This document shows positions 51,660 through 59,790 of a stretch of DNA of 64,000 nt, piece by piece (the stretch's first letter is position 1; each line of letters opens with the position of its first letter). The DNA is from Nonomuraea zeae (lineage in GTDB: Bacteria > Actinomycetota > Actinomycetes > Streptosporangiales > Streptosporangiaceae), in contig NZ_VCKX01000009.1 of NCBI RefSeq assembly GCF_005889725.1, forward strand, positions 1-64,000, written 5' to 3'. The notes beneath the pieces are model-generated. The model saw only the letters and a program-made list of their open reading frames with translations, ran no database searches and had not been told where the DNA came from. A program made the translations under genes and the position numbers.

Positions 51660-54600
51660 ATGGTGGCGTTCCGAGTTCTGGGGCCAGTCGAGGCGTACGA
51701 ACACGACGACGAACTCGACCTCGGCGGGTTGCGGCAGCGGGCCGTCCTCGCCCGGCTTCTCGTGGCCAGAGGGCAGGTCGTGCCCGTTGACACGCTTCTT
51801 TACGACTTGTGGGACGACGACGCGGCAAAGGGCGCGCAGTCGGGCCTGCAGGTCTACATCTCGCGCCTGCGCAGGGTGCTCGAGCCGGGCCGCCCGCGCG
51901 GCGGCCCCAACCGGCTGCTCGTGACGGTCGCCTCCGGCTACGCCCTGCGCGTGGCCAGCGACCAGGTCGACGCGCTCCGGTTCGAGCAGCTCGTGCGCGC
52001 GGCCGGCGAGCACCTCGAAGAAGGCGATCCGCAGGCCGCCCGCGGCCGCCTGGAAAAGGCGCTGGGCCTGTGGCGCGGCACGCCCTATTCCGACTTCGCC
52101 GACCAGCCGTGGGCGGAGGCCGAGGTCAACCGGCTGACCGAGCTGCGCCTCGTGGCGCGCGAGCGGCACGCCGACACGGGGCTCCGGCTCGGCATGCACG
52201 CCGAGACCGTGCCCGACCTGGAGGCGCTCACCACCGAGCACACGCTGCGCGAGGAGGGCTGGCGCCTGCTGGCGCTCGGCCTCTACCGCTGCGGCCGGCA
52301 GGGCGACGCGCTGGCCGCGCTGCGCAGGGCCCGCAACATCCTGGCCGACGAGCTGGGCATCGACCCGGGGCCCGCGCTGCGCAAGCTGGAGTCCGACATC
52401 CTGGCCCAGGCGCCCGAGCTGGAGCTGGCCGCCCCGCCGCGGCCGTCCAGGCCGGCGCCGGTCACCGACACCTGGCCGCCCCGGCCGGCCGCTCCCGTCG
52501 AGCCGCCGCCGCTGGAGCCGGAGCCGTTCGTCGGCCGCGACGCCGAGCTGTCCAGGCTGACCACGGCGGCCTCGCGCACGGGCAGGTTCCAGGTCGCGAT
52601 CGTGGCCGGGGTCGCGGGCGCGGGCAAGACCACGCTGCTGCGCCAGCTCGAAGGCCGGCTGGGCAGCGACGGCTGGATCACCGCGTCCGGCGCCTGCCCC
52701 GACTCCAGCGCCACCCCGCCCGGCTGGGCGTGGGTGGAGATCCTGCGCACGCTCATCGGCATGAGCGGCGCCGGCGAATACGCCCAGCTGCTCGCGCCGC
52801 TGCTCGACGACGCCGCCCCCGATCCCGACGAGGACGAGGTGTCCGGCGGCTTCCGGCTGCACCGCGCGGTCGGCGGCTACCTCGCGGGGGTCGCGCGCCG
52901 GGGGCCGGTGCTGCTCACCCTCGAAGACCTCCACTGGGCCGACGACCAGACGCTCGCCCTGCTGCGCGCGCTGCCGAGCCTGCTGGCGACCAGCCGGGTG
53001 CTGCTGGTCGTGACGTGCAGGGAGAGCGAGCTCGACGACCGCCAGGCCGACGTGCTGGCCGCCCTGGCCAGGCTGGGGCCCGTACGCGTGGGGCTGTCGG
53101 GGCTCGACCCGAAGGCCGTGGCCGAGCTGGTCAAGGCGACCTGCGTACGCGAGATCGACGAGGACGCGGTCGAGTCGATCGTCGAGCGCACGGGCGGCAA
53201 CCCGTTCTTCGTCCGCGAGACCGTGCGCCTGCTCGACTCCGAGGGCGCGGCCGACCGGGCCAGCGCCACCGAGGTGCTCTCCCGGGTGCCTTCTGGGGTG
53301 CGCGACGTGCTGCGGCGGCGCATCTCGCGGCTGCCCTCCGGCGCGCAGCAGATCCTGCTGCAGGCCGCGGTGATCGGCCGCGACGTCGATCTCGACGTGC
53401 TGGTCGCCGTGGAGGTCGACGAGGACCAGGTGATCGAGGCCGTCGAGGCGGCGCTGCTGGCCGGGCTGGTGACCGAGCCGGGCCCGGGGATGCTGCGCTT
53501 CGACCACGACCTGGTCCGCGACACGATCTACTCCGACGCCTCCAGGCTGCGCCGCACCAGGCTGCACGCGCGCGTGGCCGCGGTCATCGAGGACCGCACG
53601 CCGTCCGACGTGGCGGCGCTGGCCCACCACTACTTCCTGGCCGACACGGCCGAGAAGGCGGTCCACTACACCGGGCTGGCGGCCGAGCAGGCCGAGCGGC
53701 GCTTCGCCCACCGCGAGGCGGCCACGCTGTGGGAGCAGGCCATCGCCGCGTTCGACCGGGGCAGCTCGCGCCGGGAGAGCGACGAGCAGCGGTCCGAGCA
53801 GCCGCCCGAGCGGGCGAAGGAGCGCCTGCGGCTCATGCTGCGCCAGATCAGGGCGCTGGCGTTGTGCGGCGACATGTCGGCGGCCCGGCTGCTGCGGCGC
53901 CAGGCCATGGACGCGGCGCTGCCGCTGGGCGACCTGGAGATCACCGCGAAGGTGGCGGCGTCGCTGGCCGTGCCGCACAAGGGCATGGCGCGCGATTTCA
54001 CCCGCACCGCGTGGGAGATCGTCGACGTCACCGAGCGGGCGCTGATGGAGCTGCCCGCTGGCGAGCAGCGGCTGCGGGCCAGCCTGCTGACGACGCTGGC
54101 GCTGGAGCTGGAGGGCTCCTCCTCGCCCGAGCGGGGCCGCCAGGCGTCGCTGGAGGCGCTGGAGCTGGCCAGGCAGAGCGGCGACCCGACGCTGATCGCG
54201 GCGGCGCTCAGCGGGCGGCTGCGCCAGTCCTACGACATCCCCGCCGTCGACACCCGCGAGAGCATCGGCAGGGAGCTGCTGGAGGTCGCCCAGCGTTCCG
54301 GGCAGATGGCCACACAGGCGCTGGCCCATCTGGTGCTGCTGGAGTGCGCGGCGGCCAGGGGCGAGTTCTCGGTCGCCGACGAGCACGCCGCCGCCGCGGA
54401 CCGGCTGGCCAAGCAGTACGACCTGTCGGCGCCCGCCGCGGTCGTCGTCTGGTACGCGGGCCAGCGGCTCATGATCTCCGGCGACTACGCCGGCGCCGAG
54501 CGGGCCTACCGCGACGCGGCCAGGATGACCGCGCGGGCCGGCATGCTGGAGGGCCGCCAGGACCTGCCGCTGATCACCACGTTCTGCCTGCACCTGGTCG

Positions 54601-55067
54601 ACGGCCGGGCGGCCGAGACGGTCGATCTGCTCTCCGAGGCCCACCTGCGGGGCGCGAAGTGGACGCTCGACGCCTACGCGCTGGCCCTGGCCTCCGCGGG
54701 GCACCTCAACGACGCCAAGGCCGTGGCCGCCACCCGGCCGCCGGTGCGCCCCGACTTCCTCTACGAGCTGGTGATGACCTGGCGGGCCCTGGCCGGGATG
54801 CTGCTCGACGACCGCGAGCGGATGGTCGACTGCTACGACAAGCTCAAGCCGTTCGCCGATCGGGTGGCGGGGGCGGGCACCGGCGTGGTGGCGCTGTGGC
54901 CGGTGGCGCTGACGCTCGGCGACCTCGCCATCCGGCTGGGCCAGCCCGACGCCGCCCGCGCCCACTACGAGAAGGCGCTGGAGGTGGCCGAGCGGATCGG
55001 CGTGCCGCGCTGGGTGGAGGCCGCGCGGCAGTCGGTCAACAGCTCACCTGGAAACGGTCGCTCTTGA
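51660..55067 (+). CDS. SARP/AfsR-type large regulator (BTAD plus ATPase)
   Basis: A 1,135-aa regulator. Residues 1-95 form the OmpR-type winged helix of SARPs (FRVLGPVEA, LRQRAVLARLLVARGQVV, YISRLRRVLEP). The BTAD helical domain follows to about 255. After a Pro-rich linker comes an AAA/NB-ARC ATPase with Walker A GVAGAGKTT (near 318) and LLTLEDLHWADD, then TPR-like repeats to the end. I start at the ATG at 51660, 10 nt after TAGCGT with TTGTGC 18 bp upstream of it; a GTG lies at 51648. AfsR-like proteins control secondary metabolism; its targets are unknown. Confidence 0.93.
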   Translation: MVAFRVLGPVEAYEHDDELDLGGLRQRAVLARLLVARGQVVPVDTLLYDLWDDDAAKGAQSGLQVYISRLRRVLEPGRPRGGPNRLLVTVASGYALRVASDQVDALRFEQLVRAAGEHLEEGDPQAARGRLEKALGLWRGTPYSDFADQPWAEAEVNRLTELRLVARERHADTGLRLGMHAETVPDLEALTTEHTLREEGWRLLALGLYRCGRQGDALAALRRARNILADELGIDPGPALRKLESDILAQAPELELAAPPRPSRPAPVTDTWPPRPAAPVEPPPLEPEPFVGRDAELSRLTTAASRTGRFQVAIVAGVAGAGKTTLLRQLEGRLGSDGWITASGACPDSSATPPGWAWVEILRTLIGMSGAGEYAQLLAPLLDDAAPDPDEDEVSGGFRLHRAVGGYLAGVARRGPVLLTLEDLHWADDQTLALLRALPSLLATSRVLLVVTCRESELDDRQADVLAALARLGPVRVGLSGLDPKAVAELVKATCVREIDEDAVESIVERTGGNPFFVRETVRLLDSEGAADRASATEVLSRVPSGVRDVLRRRISRLPSGAQQILLQAAVIGRDVDLDVLVAVEVDEDQVIEAVEAALLAGLVTEPGPGMLRFDHDLVRDTIYSDASRLRRTRLHARVAAVIEDRTPSDVAALAHHYFLADTAEKAVHYTGLAAEQAERRFAHREAATLWEQAIAAFDRGSSRRESDEQRSEQPPERAKERLRLMLRQIRALALCGDMSAARLLRRQAMDAALPLGDLEITAKVAASLAVPHKGMARDFTRTAWEIVDVTERALMELPAGEQRLRASLLTTLALELEGSSSPERGRQASLEALELARQSGDPTLIAAALSGRLRQSYDIPAVDTRESIGRELLEVAQRSGQMATQALAHLVLLECAAARGEFSVADEHAAAADRLAKQYDLSAPAAVVVWYAGQRLMISGDYAGAERAYRDAARMTARAGMLEGRQDLPLITTFCLHLVDGRAAETVDLLSEAHLRGAKWTLDAYALALASAGHLNDAKAVAATRPPVRPDFLYELVMTWRALAGMLLDDRERMVDCYDKLKPFADRVAGAGTGVVALWPVALTLGDLAIRLGQPDAARAHYEKALEVAERIGVPRWVEAARQSVNSSPGNGRS

Positions 55068-55554
55068 TGACCTTGGCGTCGCCTGCCTGGAGCTCGACGC
55101 GGTACCAGCCGGGGTTCCCCGACACCTGGGGCCGCCACTCGACGGTCTCGCTGCCGCCCGCGAACCCGTCGTACTTCACCAGGTAGGTGCGCCAGGTCTT
55201 GGTGGCGGTGCTCCAGCGGGCCAGCCGCCAGCCGTAGCTGACGCTCTGCTCGGGGCCCTCGGCCGTGAGGACGCTGCGGACCAGGTACGACTTGGCGCAG
55301 CCCGCCTCGCCGCCGGCCAGGATGCTCACGCTGATCTGGCCGGTCTCGGCGGCGGCGGTGCTCGTCTGGACGGGGGCGGTGACGGGCAGCTCGCGGGCCG
55401 CCAGGGTGATCGTGTGCGCCGGCTCGGTGGCCGAGCTGGCGTTGCCGTAGGCGGAGAGGCCGACGTACGCGCTGGTGAAGGCGAGGGCGGCGACGAACAA
55501 CTTGGCCGCGTTCGCGGTACCACTGGCCAGGACGGCTGCGCTTCTCGTCGGCAT
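55036..55554 (-). CDS. secreted or membrane-anchored hypothetical protein
   Basis: A 172-aa protein. A hydrophobic segment near residues 14-34 (AKLFVAALAFTSAYVGLSAY) would be a signal peptide or anchor. The mature part is a Thr/Ala-rich linker and a beta-rich domain with VSYGWRLARWSTATKTWRTY. Two Cys, in AGCAKSY and as the last residue, may form a disulphide. I chose the ATG at 55554 with AAAAGGGG upstream; the ATG at 55581 has no such site. Its 3' end overlaps the SARP gene by 32 bp. No family is recognised. Confidence 0.72.
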   Translation of the reverse strand: MPTRSAAVLASGTANAAKLFVAALAFTSAYVGLSAYGNASSATEPAHTITLAARELPVTAPVQTSTAAAETGQISVSILAGGEAGCAKSYLVRSVLTAEGPEQSVSYGWRLARWSTATKTWRTYLVKYDGFAGGSETVEWRPQVSGNPGWYRVELQAGDAKVIKSDRFQVSC

Positions 55555-55678
55555 CTTCAACACCCCTTTTGGCTCACTCATAGAGTGGGACCAGGTGGTT
55601 GAGCGCTGGTTGTCGGCTGGTTGCACCTTTTGCCGGGCGGCTTGCAACCCGGTGTGGCAAAGACTTGCGACGATGAAT

Positions 55679-55697
55679 TAAGGTAAGGCTGACCTAA
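55679..55697 (+). promoter_or_regulatory. IdeR/DmdR-type iron box
   Basis: TAAGGTAAGGCTGACCTAA matches the consensus TTAGGTTAGGCTAACCTAA at 16 of 19 positions. It lies 12 bp before the first possible start of the DedA gene and 125 bp from the divergent gene start. Binding of an iron-loaded DtxR-family repressor there would shut the DedA gene. Confidence 0.7.
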
Positions 55698-55709
55698 GGT
55701 CACGGAGGG

Positions 55710-56252
55710 GTGGTGGGCCGGCAGATGCGGCATGTGATGATCGCGGTCCCGGCCCCGGCGGATCCGTTCTGGCTCGGGCTGCCCTACTGGCTGGTGGGCG
55801 CCGTCCTGATCCTCGCCCTGTTCGGGGCGTTCCAGGTCTACTACTGGGTCGGCCGCAAGCTGGGCGAGCGCATGTACGACTCGCGCATCGGCGTCAAGCT
55901 GGGCCGCGAGCGGATCGCCAAGATCGAGCACGTGGTGGAGCGGTGGGGGGCGCTGGCCGTCTACGGGTGCTTCTGGGTGCCCATGCTGCGGCACACGCTG
56001 CCGTGGGTGGCGGGGGCGCTGCGGGTGTCCTATCCCTGGTACGTGGTCGCCAGCGCGCTGGGCTGCCTGACCTGGGCGCCGATCTGGTGGTTCGGCCTGA
56101 CGGCGCTCGTCTGGGGCTGGCTGGAGCTGGCCGCGCGGTCGCCCGTCACGGCGGCGGTGGTGGCCGTGCTGGCGGTCGCCGGTGTCGCGTGGCTCGTGAT
56201 GCGGCGCAGGCGCAAGAAGCGCACGGCCGAGGAGAACGCCCTGGCCTCCTGA
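55710..56252 (+). CDS. DedA-family membrane protein
   Basis: A 180-aa polytopic protein with about four helices and re-entrant loops. YYWVGRKLGERMYDSRIGVK and RWGALAVYGCFWVPMLRHTL followed by PWVAGALRVSYPWYVVASAL match the DedA (SNARE-associated/VTT) domain, although the usual RFIPGVR is FWVPMLR. DedA proteins act as lipid scramblases or transporters for undecaprenyl phosphate or other lipids. Starts at 55710, 55713 (both GTG) and 55725 (ATG) are possible; GGAGG lies at 55704-55708. An iron box lies just upstream. Confidence 0.85.
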   Translation: MVGRQMRHVMIAVPAPADPFWLGLPYWLVGAVLILALFGAFQVYYWVGRKLGERMYDSRIGVKLGRERIAKIEHVVERWGALAVYGCFWVPMLRHTLPWVAGALRVSYPWYVVASALGCLTWAPIWWFGLTALVWGWLELAARSPVTAAVVAVLAVAGVAWLVMRRRRKKRTAEENALAS

Positions 56253-56270
56253 CCGGCAACCCGGCCGCTC

Positions 56271-56378
56271 CGGCCTTTTCGCCGCCCTGGCCGCTCCCGC
56301 CTTTTGCCCGCCCTGGCCGCTCTGACCGTGCCGCTCGCCCTAGCCGTGCCGCTCGCCCTAGCCGCTCTGCTCGCTCTG
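56271..56378. repeat. tandem arrays between the DedA and DUF1508 genes
   Basis: Two 26-bp units (GCCGCTCCGGCC then TTTTCGCC near 56271, and GCCGCTCCCGCC then TTTTGCCC near 56297) are followed by two 18-bp units, ACCGTGCCGCTCGCCCTA (56325-56342) and GCCGTGCCGCTCGCCCTA (56343-56360). The CTA of the last is the TAG stop of the DUF1508 gene, and the CTA 18 bp away is in the same frame. Confidence 0.7.
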
Positions 56379-56549
56379 GTCGTCGATCGTGGCCTCGGGC
56401 GCGTTCCTGCGGACGGTCTCGATGCCGTTCACGCAGGCGACCTTGCTCGGGAAACCCTCGCCGATCGCGAGCGTCTGCCCGTTGTTCGCGATGAGCGCGA
56501 AACGGAACCCGCCGCGCCCGTCTTCGCTGATGACGAACCTGCCTGCCAT
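56358..56549 (-). CDS. DUF1508 (YegP-like) protein, 63 aa
   Basis: A small protein with one YegP repeat: MAGRFVISEDGRGGFRFALI, then NNGQTLAIGEGFPSKVACVNGI split over the next residues. The fold is a small beta-hairpin and helix unit; members are often induced by stress, function unknown. The ATG at 56549 has a GGGGCGG run upstream. The ten C-terminal residues are polar and lead into a tandem array that contains the stop codon. Confidence 0.82.
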   Translation of the reverse strand: MAGRFVISEDGRGGFRFALIANNGQTLAIGEGFPSKVACVNGIETVRRNAPEATIDDQSEQSG

Positions 56550-56650
56550 AACCAACCGCCCCGGCCATATCGGATCTATGATTGATTTACCCCTATCTGA
56601 TGGTGCCTTATGGCCGCGTTCGGCAAACGAACCCTTGATCTCCTGACAAC

Positions 56651-57505
56651 ATGTTTGCCATGCATATTGGGGGTTTCATTAGCTCTGCCGTCCTCGCGCT
56701 GGTTGTCGGGGTCTCCTCCCCCGCCACGGCCGCGCAGGCCGCGGACGCGCCGGCGGTGGGGGCCAAGTCGGCGTACCTGATCGATTCCACCGGAACGGTC
56801 CACCTCGGCAAGCGGGAAACGCGCCGGCTTCCCGTGGCCAGCCTGGTCAAGGTCATGACCGCGTACGTCGTGCTGCGCGAGGCCAGCCTGAGCGACACGA
56901 TCACGATCACCGCGGCCGACGTCAGCCACGCGACCAGCAACGGCGCCACCACTGCGGCGCTGAAGAAGGGCGAGCGCCTCACGGTCAGGGACCTGCTGTA
57001 CGGTCTCATGCTGCCGTCGGGTGCGGACGCGGCCAACGCGCTGGCCCGGCGGTACGGGCCGGGCAAAACGGCGTTCGTGGCCAAGATGAACCGCACCGCG
57101 CGCTCGCTCGGCCTGGCCGACACCCGCTACACCAACCCCGACGGCCTGCCGACGCCCGGCAGCGGCGGCTACTCCACGGCCGTCGACCAGGTCAGGCTGG
57201 CACAGCGGGCGCTGGCGAGCGACACGTTCAAGACCGTGGTCGGGAGCAAGGTGCACAAGGTGGCCAAGTCGTCGGTGCACCGGGCGCACACCTGGACCAA
57301 CTCCAACAAACTGCTCACCCGCGCGGACGGGGTGCTCGGGGTGAAGACGGGCTACACCAGGGCGGCCGGCTACTGCCTGCTGTTCGCCGGGGAGCGCGGC
57401 GGCAGGGAGGTCGTGGGGGTGCTGCTCGGCGACCAGAACGAGCGTCGCTTCAGCACGGCCGAGCAGCTGCTCGACTACGCCGAGGAGCAGATCGCCCTCG
57501 GCTGA
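56651..57505 (+). CDS. D-alanyl-D-alanine carboxypeptidase (peptidase S11)
   Basis: A 284-aa secreted penicillin-binding enzyme. A signal peptide (MHIGGFISSAVLALVVGVSS) is cleaved after AQAA. Ser64-Leu-Val-Lys67 is the SxxK motif, SGADAAN (near 120) the second motif (SxN replaced by SGA), and KTGYT (near 236) the third. It trims peptidoglycan stem peptides and has no C-terminal membrane anchor. The ATG at 56651 or 56660 starts it. It is followed by a 14-bp tandem repeat. Confidence 0.92.
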   Translation: MFAMHIGGFISSAVLALVVGVSSPATAAQAADAPAVGAKSAYLIDSTGTVHLGKRETRRLPVASLVKVMTAYVVLREASLSDTITITAADVSHATSNGATTAALKKGERLTVRDLLYGLMLPSGADAANALARRYGPGKTAFVAKMNRTARSLGLADTRYTNPDGLPTPGSGGYSTAVDQVRLAQRALASDTFKTVVGSKVHKVAKSSVHRAHTWTNSNKLLTRADGVLGVKTGYTRAAGYCLLFAGERGGREVVGVLLGDQNERRFSTAEQLLDYAEEQIALG

Positions 57506-57517
57506 CCCAGCCTCCCA

Positions 57518-57559
57518 CCCGGTCACCACAGCCCGGTCACCACAGCCCGGTCACCACAG
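57518..57559. repeat. three exact 14-bp tandem units
   Basis: CCCGGTCACCACAG occurs at 57518-57531, 57532-57545 and 57546-57559, 13 bp after the carboxypeptidase stop. Confidence 0.8.
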
Positions 57560-57611
57560 CCCGGGCATCCCAGCTCGGCCGCAGTGGACCGCCCACCCCG
57601 ACCGGCCTCCG

Positions 57612-57820
57612 CGGTGCGGCCAGCCGGAAGCGATGCGGCCGACCGAAAGCGGGACGGCCGGCCGGAAGCGGGACGGCCGGCCGAGAGTGCTACGGCTGGC
57701 CGAAGTGGAGCCGCCGACCGAAAGTGGGGCCGCCGATCGAAAGTGGGCGCGGTCGGGCCGGCGGTGGGGCGCGGTCGGGCCGAGGGTGGGGCGTGGTCAG
57801 CCGAAGGTGATGCGGCCGCT
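57612..57820. repeat. 19-bp-type tandem array derived from the next gene's 3' end
   Basis: About nine decayed units fill the gap. The distal copy at 57618-57640 matches the coding end plus stop at 57795-57817 at 19 of 23 positions. Intermediate units read GGCCGACCGAAAGCGGGAC, GGCCGGCCGGAAGCGGGAC and similar. The array includes the stop codon of the gene at 57797. Confidence 0.7.
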
Positions 57821-58324
57821 GCCCGGGAGGGTGCTCATGCCGCGGGTGGCGCAGCCGAGGATGGCCGTGGCGGGGCTGATGCCGCCGCGGACCCGCTCGT
57901 TCGTCAGGGGGCCCGCGGCGACGCGGCCGGTGAGCAGGGCGTCCGCCGGATGCTGGGTGGCCAGGCGGTCGGCCCTGATGCGCAGCTTCGAGGTGCCGAG
58001 CGGGCGGCCGGCCGCGCCGAACCAGGTGATGACGGCCGTGCCGCGCACCTGGCGTGCGCTGGCGCACGACACCTGCGCGGTGGCCTGCACGCTCACCCAG
58101 CCCGAGCGGAGCTGCGGGGCCGACCCATCAGGGGACGCGCAGCCGGTGAGCTGGAGGTTGCCCCGGACGGCGACGTCGCGCGGCGTGAGGCCGACCCTGG
58201 GGGCGAAGGCCAGCGGCCGGCCTGACGGGGTCGCGACCGCGCAGGTCAGCGCGGCCGGCGGCGGGGCGGCATGGACCGGCGGCACCGCCGTGGCCGCCGC
58301 TGCGATGATCCAGGCCACGAGCAT
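57797..58324 (-). CDS. secreted protein with disulphides (175 aa)
   Basis: A signal peptide (MLVAWIIAAAATAVPPVHAA) is followed by a beta-rich mature domain with four Cys (TCAVATP, TGCASPD, VSCASAR, LGCATRG), probably two disulphides. The final coding repeats merge with the tandem array downstream. No family is recognised; the pattern is that of small secreted actinomycete proteins. The ATG at 58324 has GGGGGT upstream. Confidence 0.72.
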   Translation of the reverse strand: MLVAWIIAAAATAVPPVHAAPPPAALTCAVATPSGRPLAFAPRVGLTPRDVAVRGNLQLTGCASPDGSAPQLRSGWVSVQATAQVSCASARQVRGTAVITWFGAAGRPLGTSKLRIRADRLATQHPADALLTGRVAAGPLTNERVRGGISPATAILGCATRGMSTLPGSGRITFG

Positions 58325-58378
58325 GGGACCCCCAGAACCGACTTGCTCCCCGTAATCGACGCGTCACATTGTGCAGCA

Positions 58379-58558
58379 TCACGCCGTACGGCACACCGGG
58401 TCCAGCCGGTCGGCGGTCCACCTGAGCGAATGCGCGAGACGTACCCGGACCACGCCCCTCTCCCGGTGCGGCCGGCGCGGCGCGCCCGGCAGCGCTTCGT
58501 CCAGCGACCCCCGGTAACCCATCGCCGTCTGGTGTGCGAGGACTTGCATGGCGTCCAT
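58379..58558 (-). CDS. small protein (59 aa) divergent from lacI-type gene
   Basis: The 59-aa product begins MDAMQVLAHQTAMGYRGSL and is basic, with many Arg and a single Cys near the C terminus. A GGAGGAG site lies 3 nt before the ATG and overlaps one of two LacI-type operators. This makes it a probable target of the divergent regulator. No family is recognised and the C-terminal third is Arg-rich. It is 54 bp upstream of the secreted-protein gene on the same strand. Confidence 0.6.
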   Translation of the reverse strand: MDAMQVLAHQTAMGYRGSLDEALPGAPRRPHRERGVVRVRLAHSLRWTADRLDPVCRTA

Positions 58559-58566
58559 AACTCCTC

Positions 58567-58596
58567 CTTAATCCATTAAGACCTTAATCAATTAAG
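58567..58596. promoter_or_regulatory. tandem LacI-type operators
   Basis: CTTAATCCATTAAG (58567-58580) and CTTAATCAATTAAG (58583-58596) are palindromes of the form CTTAATNNATTAAG, 16 bp apart centre to centre. The first overlaps the ribosome-binding site of the 59-aa gene and the second the -35 region of the regulator, in a very AT-rich island. Confidence 0.75.
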
Positions 58597-58630
58597 AAGC
58601 TGCGGGCAAGGCGTTCGGTACGGTTGGGCC

Positions 58631-59677
58631 ATGGCCAAGGTCACGCTGCAGACGATCGCCGACAGGCTCGGCGTGTCACGGGCCACCGTGTCCTACGCCT
58701 TCTCCCGGCCCGACCAGCTCAGCGACGGGATGCGGCGGCGAATTCTGGAGGTGGCCGACGAACTGGGCTACGCCGGCCCCAACCCGACCGCGCGCTCGCT
58801 GCGCCTCGGGCGGGCGGGCGCGCTGGGGCTGCTGTTCAGCGAGACGCTGGCGTACGCGTTCGCCGACCCGTACGCGCTCGGGTTCTTCCAGGGGCTGGCC
58901 ACGGCGGCCGAGGAGGCGGGCGTGGGCCTGCTCATCCTGCCGCTGCCGCACGGCGACCGGCGCAGCGAGACGGTCAGGGACGCGGTGGTGGACGCGTTCT
59001 GCGTGGTGTCGCTGCCCGACGGGCATCCGGCGCTGGCCGAGGTGCTGGCCAGGAAGCTCCCCGTCGTGGTGGTGGACGAGCCGTACGTGCCGGGGCATCC
59101 GTTCGTGGGCATCGACGAGCCGGCGGCGGGGGCCGCGGCCGCGCGGCACGTGCTGGAGCTCGGGCACCGGCGGGTGGGCGTGGCCATGGTGGGGCTCAAC
59201 GAAGACGGCTACACCGGCTGGGCCGGTAAGGACCGGCAGGCCGGCGCGGTGTTCGAGGCCATGCGCGCGCGGCGCGGCGGCTACCAGCGCGCCTGCGAGG
59301 AGGCGGGGCTCGACTGGGACGGGGTGCCGTTCTACGAGCTGGCCCGCAACTCCCGCGAGGCCGGGCGCAAGGCGGGACACGCGCTGCTAGGGCGCGAGCC
59401 GCGGCCCACCGCGATCCTGACCAACACCGACGTGCTGGCGCTGGGCATTCTCGACGCCGCCGCCGACCTGGGCCTCGACGTGCCCGCGGACCTGTCGGTG
59501 GTGGGCTTCTCCGACAGCGCGGCCGAGGAGGCGGGGCTCACCACGATCAGGCAGGCCAAACAGGAGATCGGGGAGGCGGCCGGCCGGCTGCTGCTGTCAG
59601 GGGGCGCCACGCAGCCGGAGCGGCGGCTGTTCCCGCACGAGCTGATCATCCGTACGTCCACCGCTCCACCTGCCTGA
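58631..59677 (+). CDS. LacI-family transcriptional regulator
   Basis: A 348-aa protein. The LacI helix-turn-helix and hinge are at residues 4-60 (LQTIADRLGVSRATVSYAFS), followed by a periplasmic-binding-protein-type ligand domain (VVSLPDGHPALAE, GIDEPAAGAAAARHVLELGH, TNTDVLALGILDAAADLG, VVGFSDSAAEE). The ATG at 58631 lies 6 nt after TACGGT (58619-58624), a leaderless start. The sugar or nucleoside effector is unknown. It probably regulates itself and the divergent 59-aa gene through the CTTAAT palindromes. Confidence 0.93.
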   Translation: MAKVTLQTIADRLGVSRATVSYAFSRPDQLSDGMRRRILEVADELGYAGPNPTARSLRLGRAGALGLLFSETLAYAFADPYALGFFQGLATAAEEAGVGLLILPLPHGDRRSETVRDAVVDAFCVVSLPDGHPALAEVLARKLPVVVVDEPYVPGHPFVGIDEPAAGAAAARHVLELGHRRVGVAMVGLNEDGYTGWAGKDRQAGAVFEAMRARRGGYQRACEEAGLDWDGVPFYELARNSREAGRKAGHALLGREPRPTAILTNTDVLALGILDAAADLGLDVPADLSVVGFSDSAAEEAGLTTIRQAKQEIGEAAGRLLLSGGATQPERRLFPHELIIRTSTAPPA

Positions 59678-59790
59678 CCTGTGGTCCGGCCGCCCGCACC
59701 ACCACTCGGCCAAATTACGGCCGGGAAGCAGGTTCGCTTCGGCCTTCCGTGGATAGTGTGAGGCTCACTTCCCTCCTAAAGGACAACCTC

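Noticed and set aside
51603..54965. 1,120-codon open frame on the minus strand
   Set aside because: Antisense to the SARP gene, which has clear domains. Same composition artefact.
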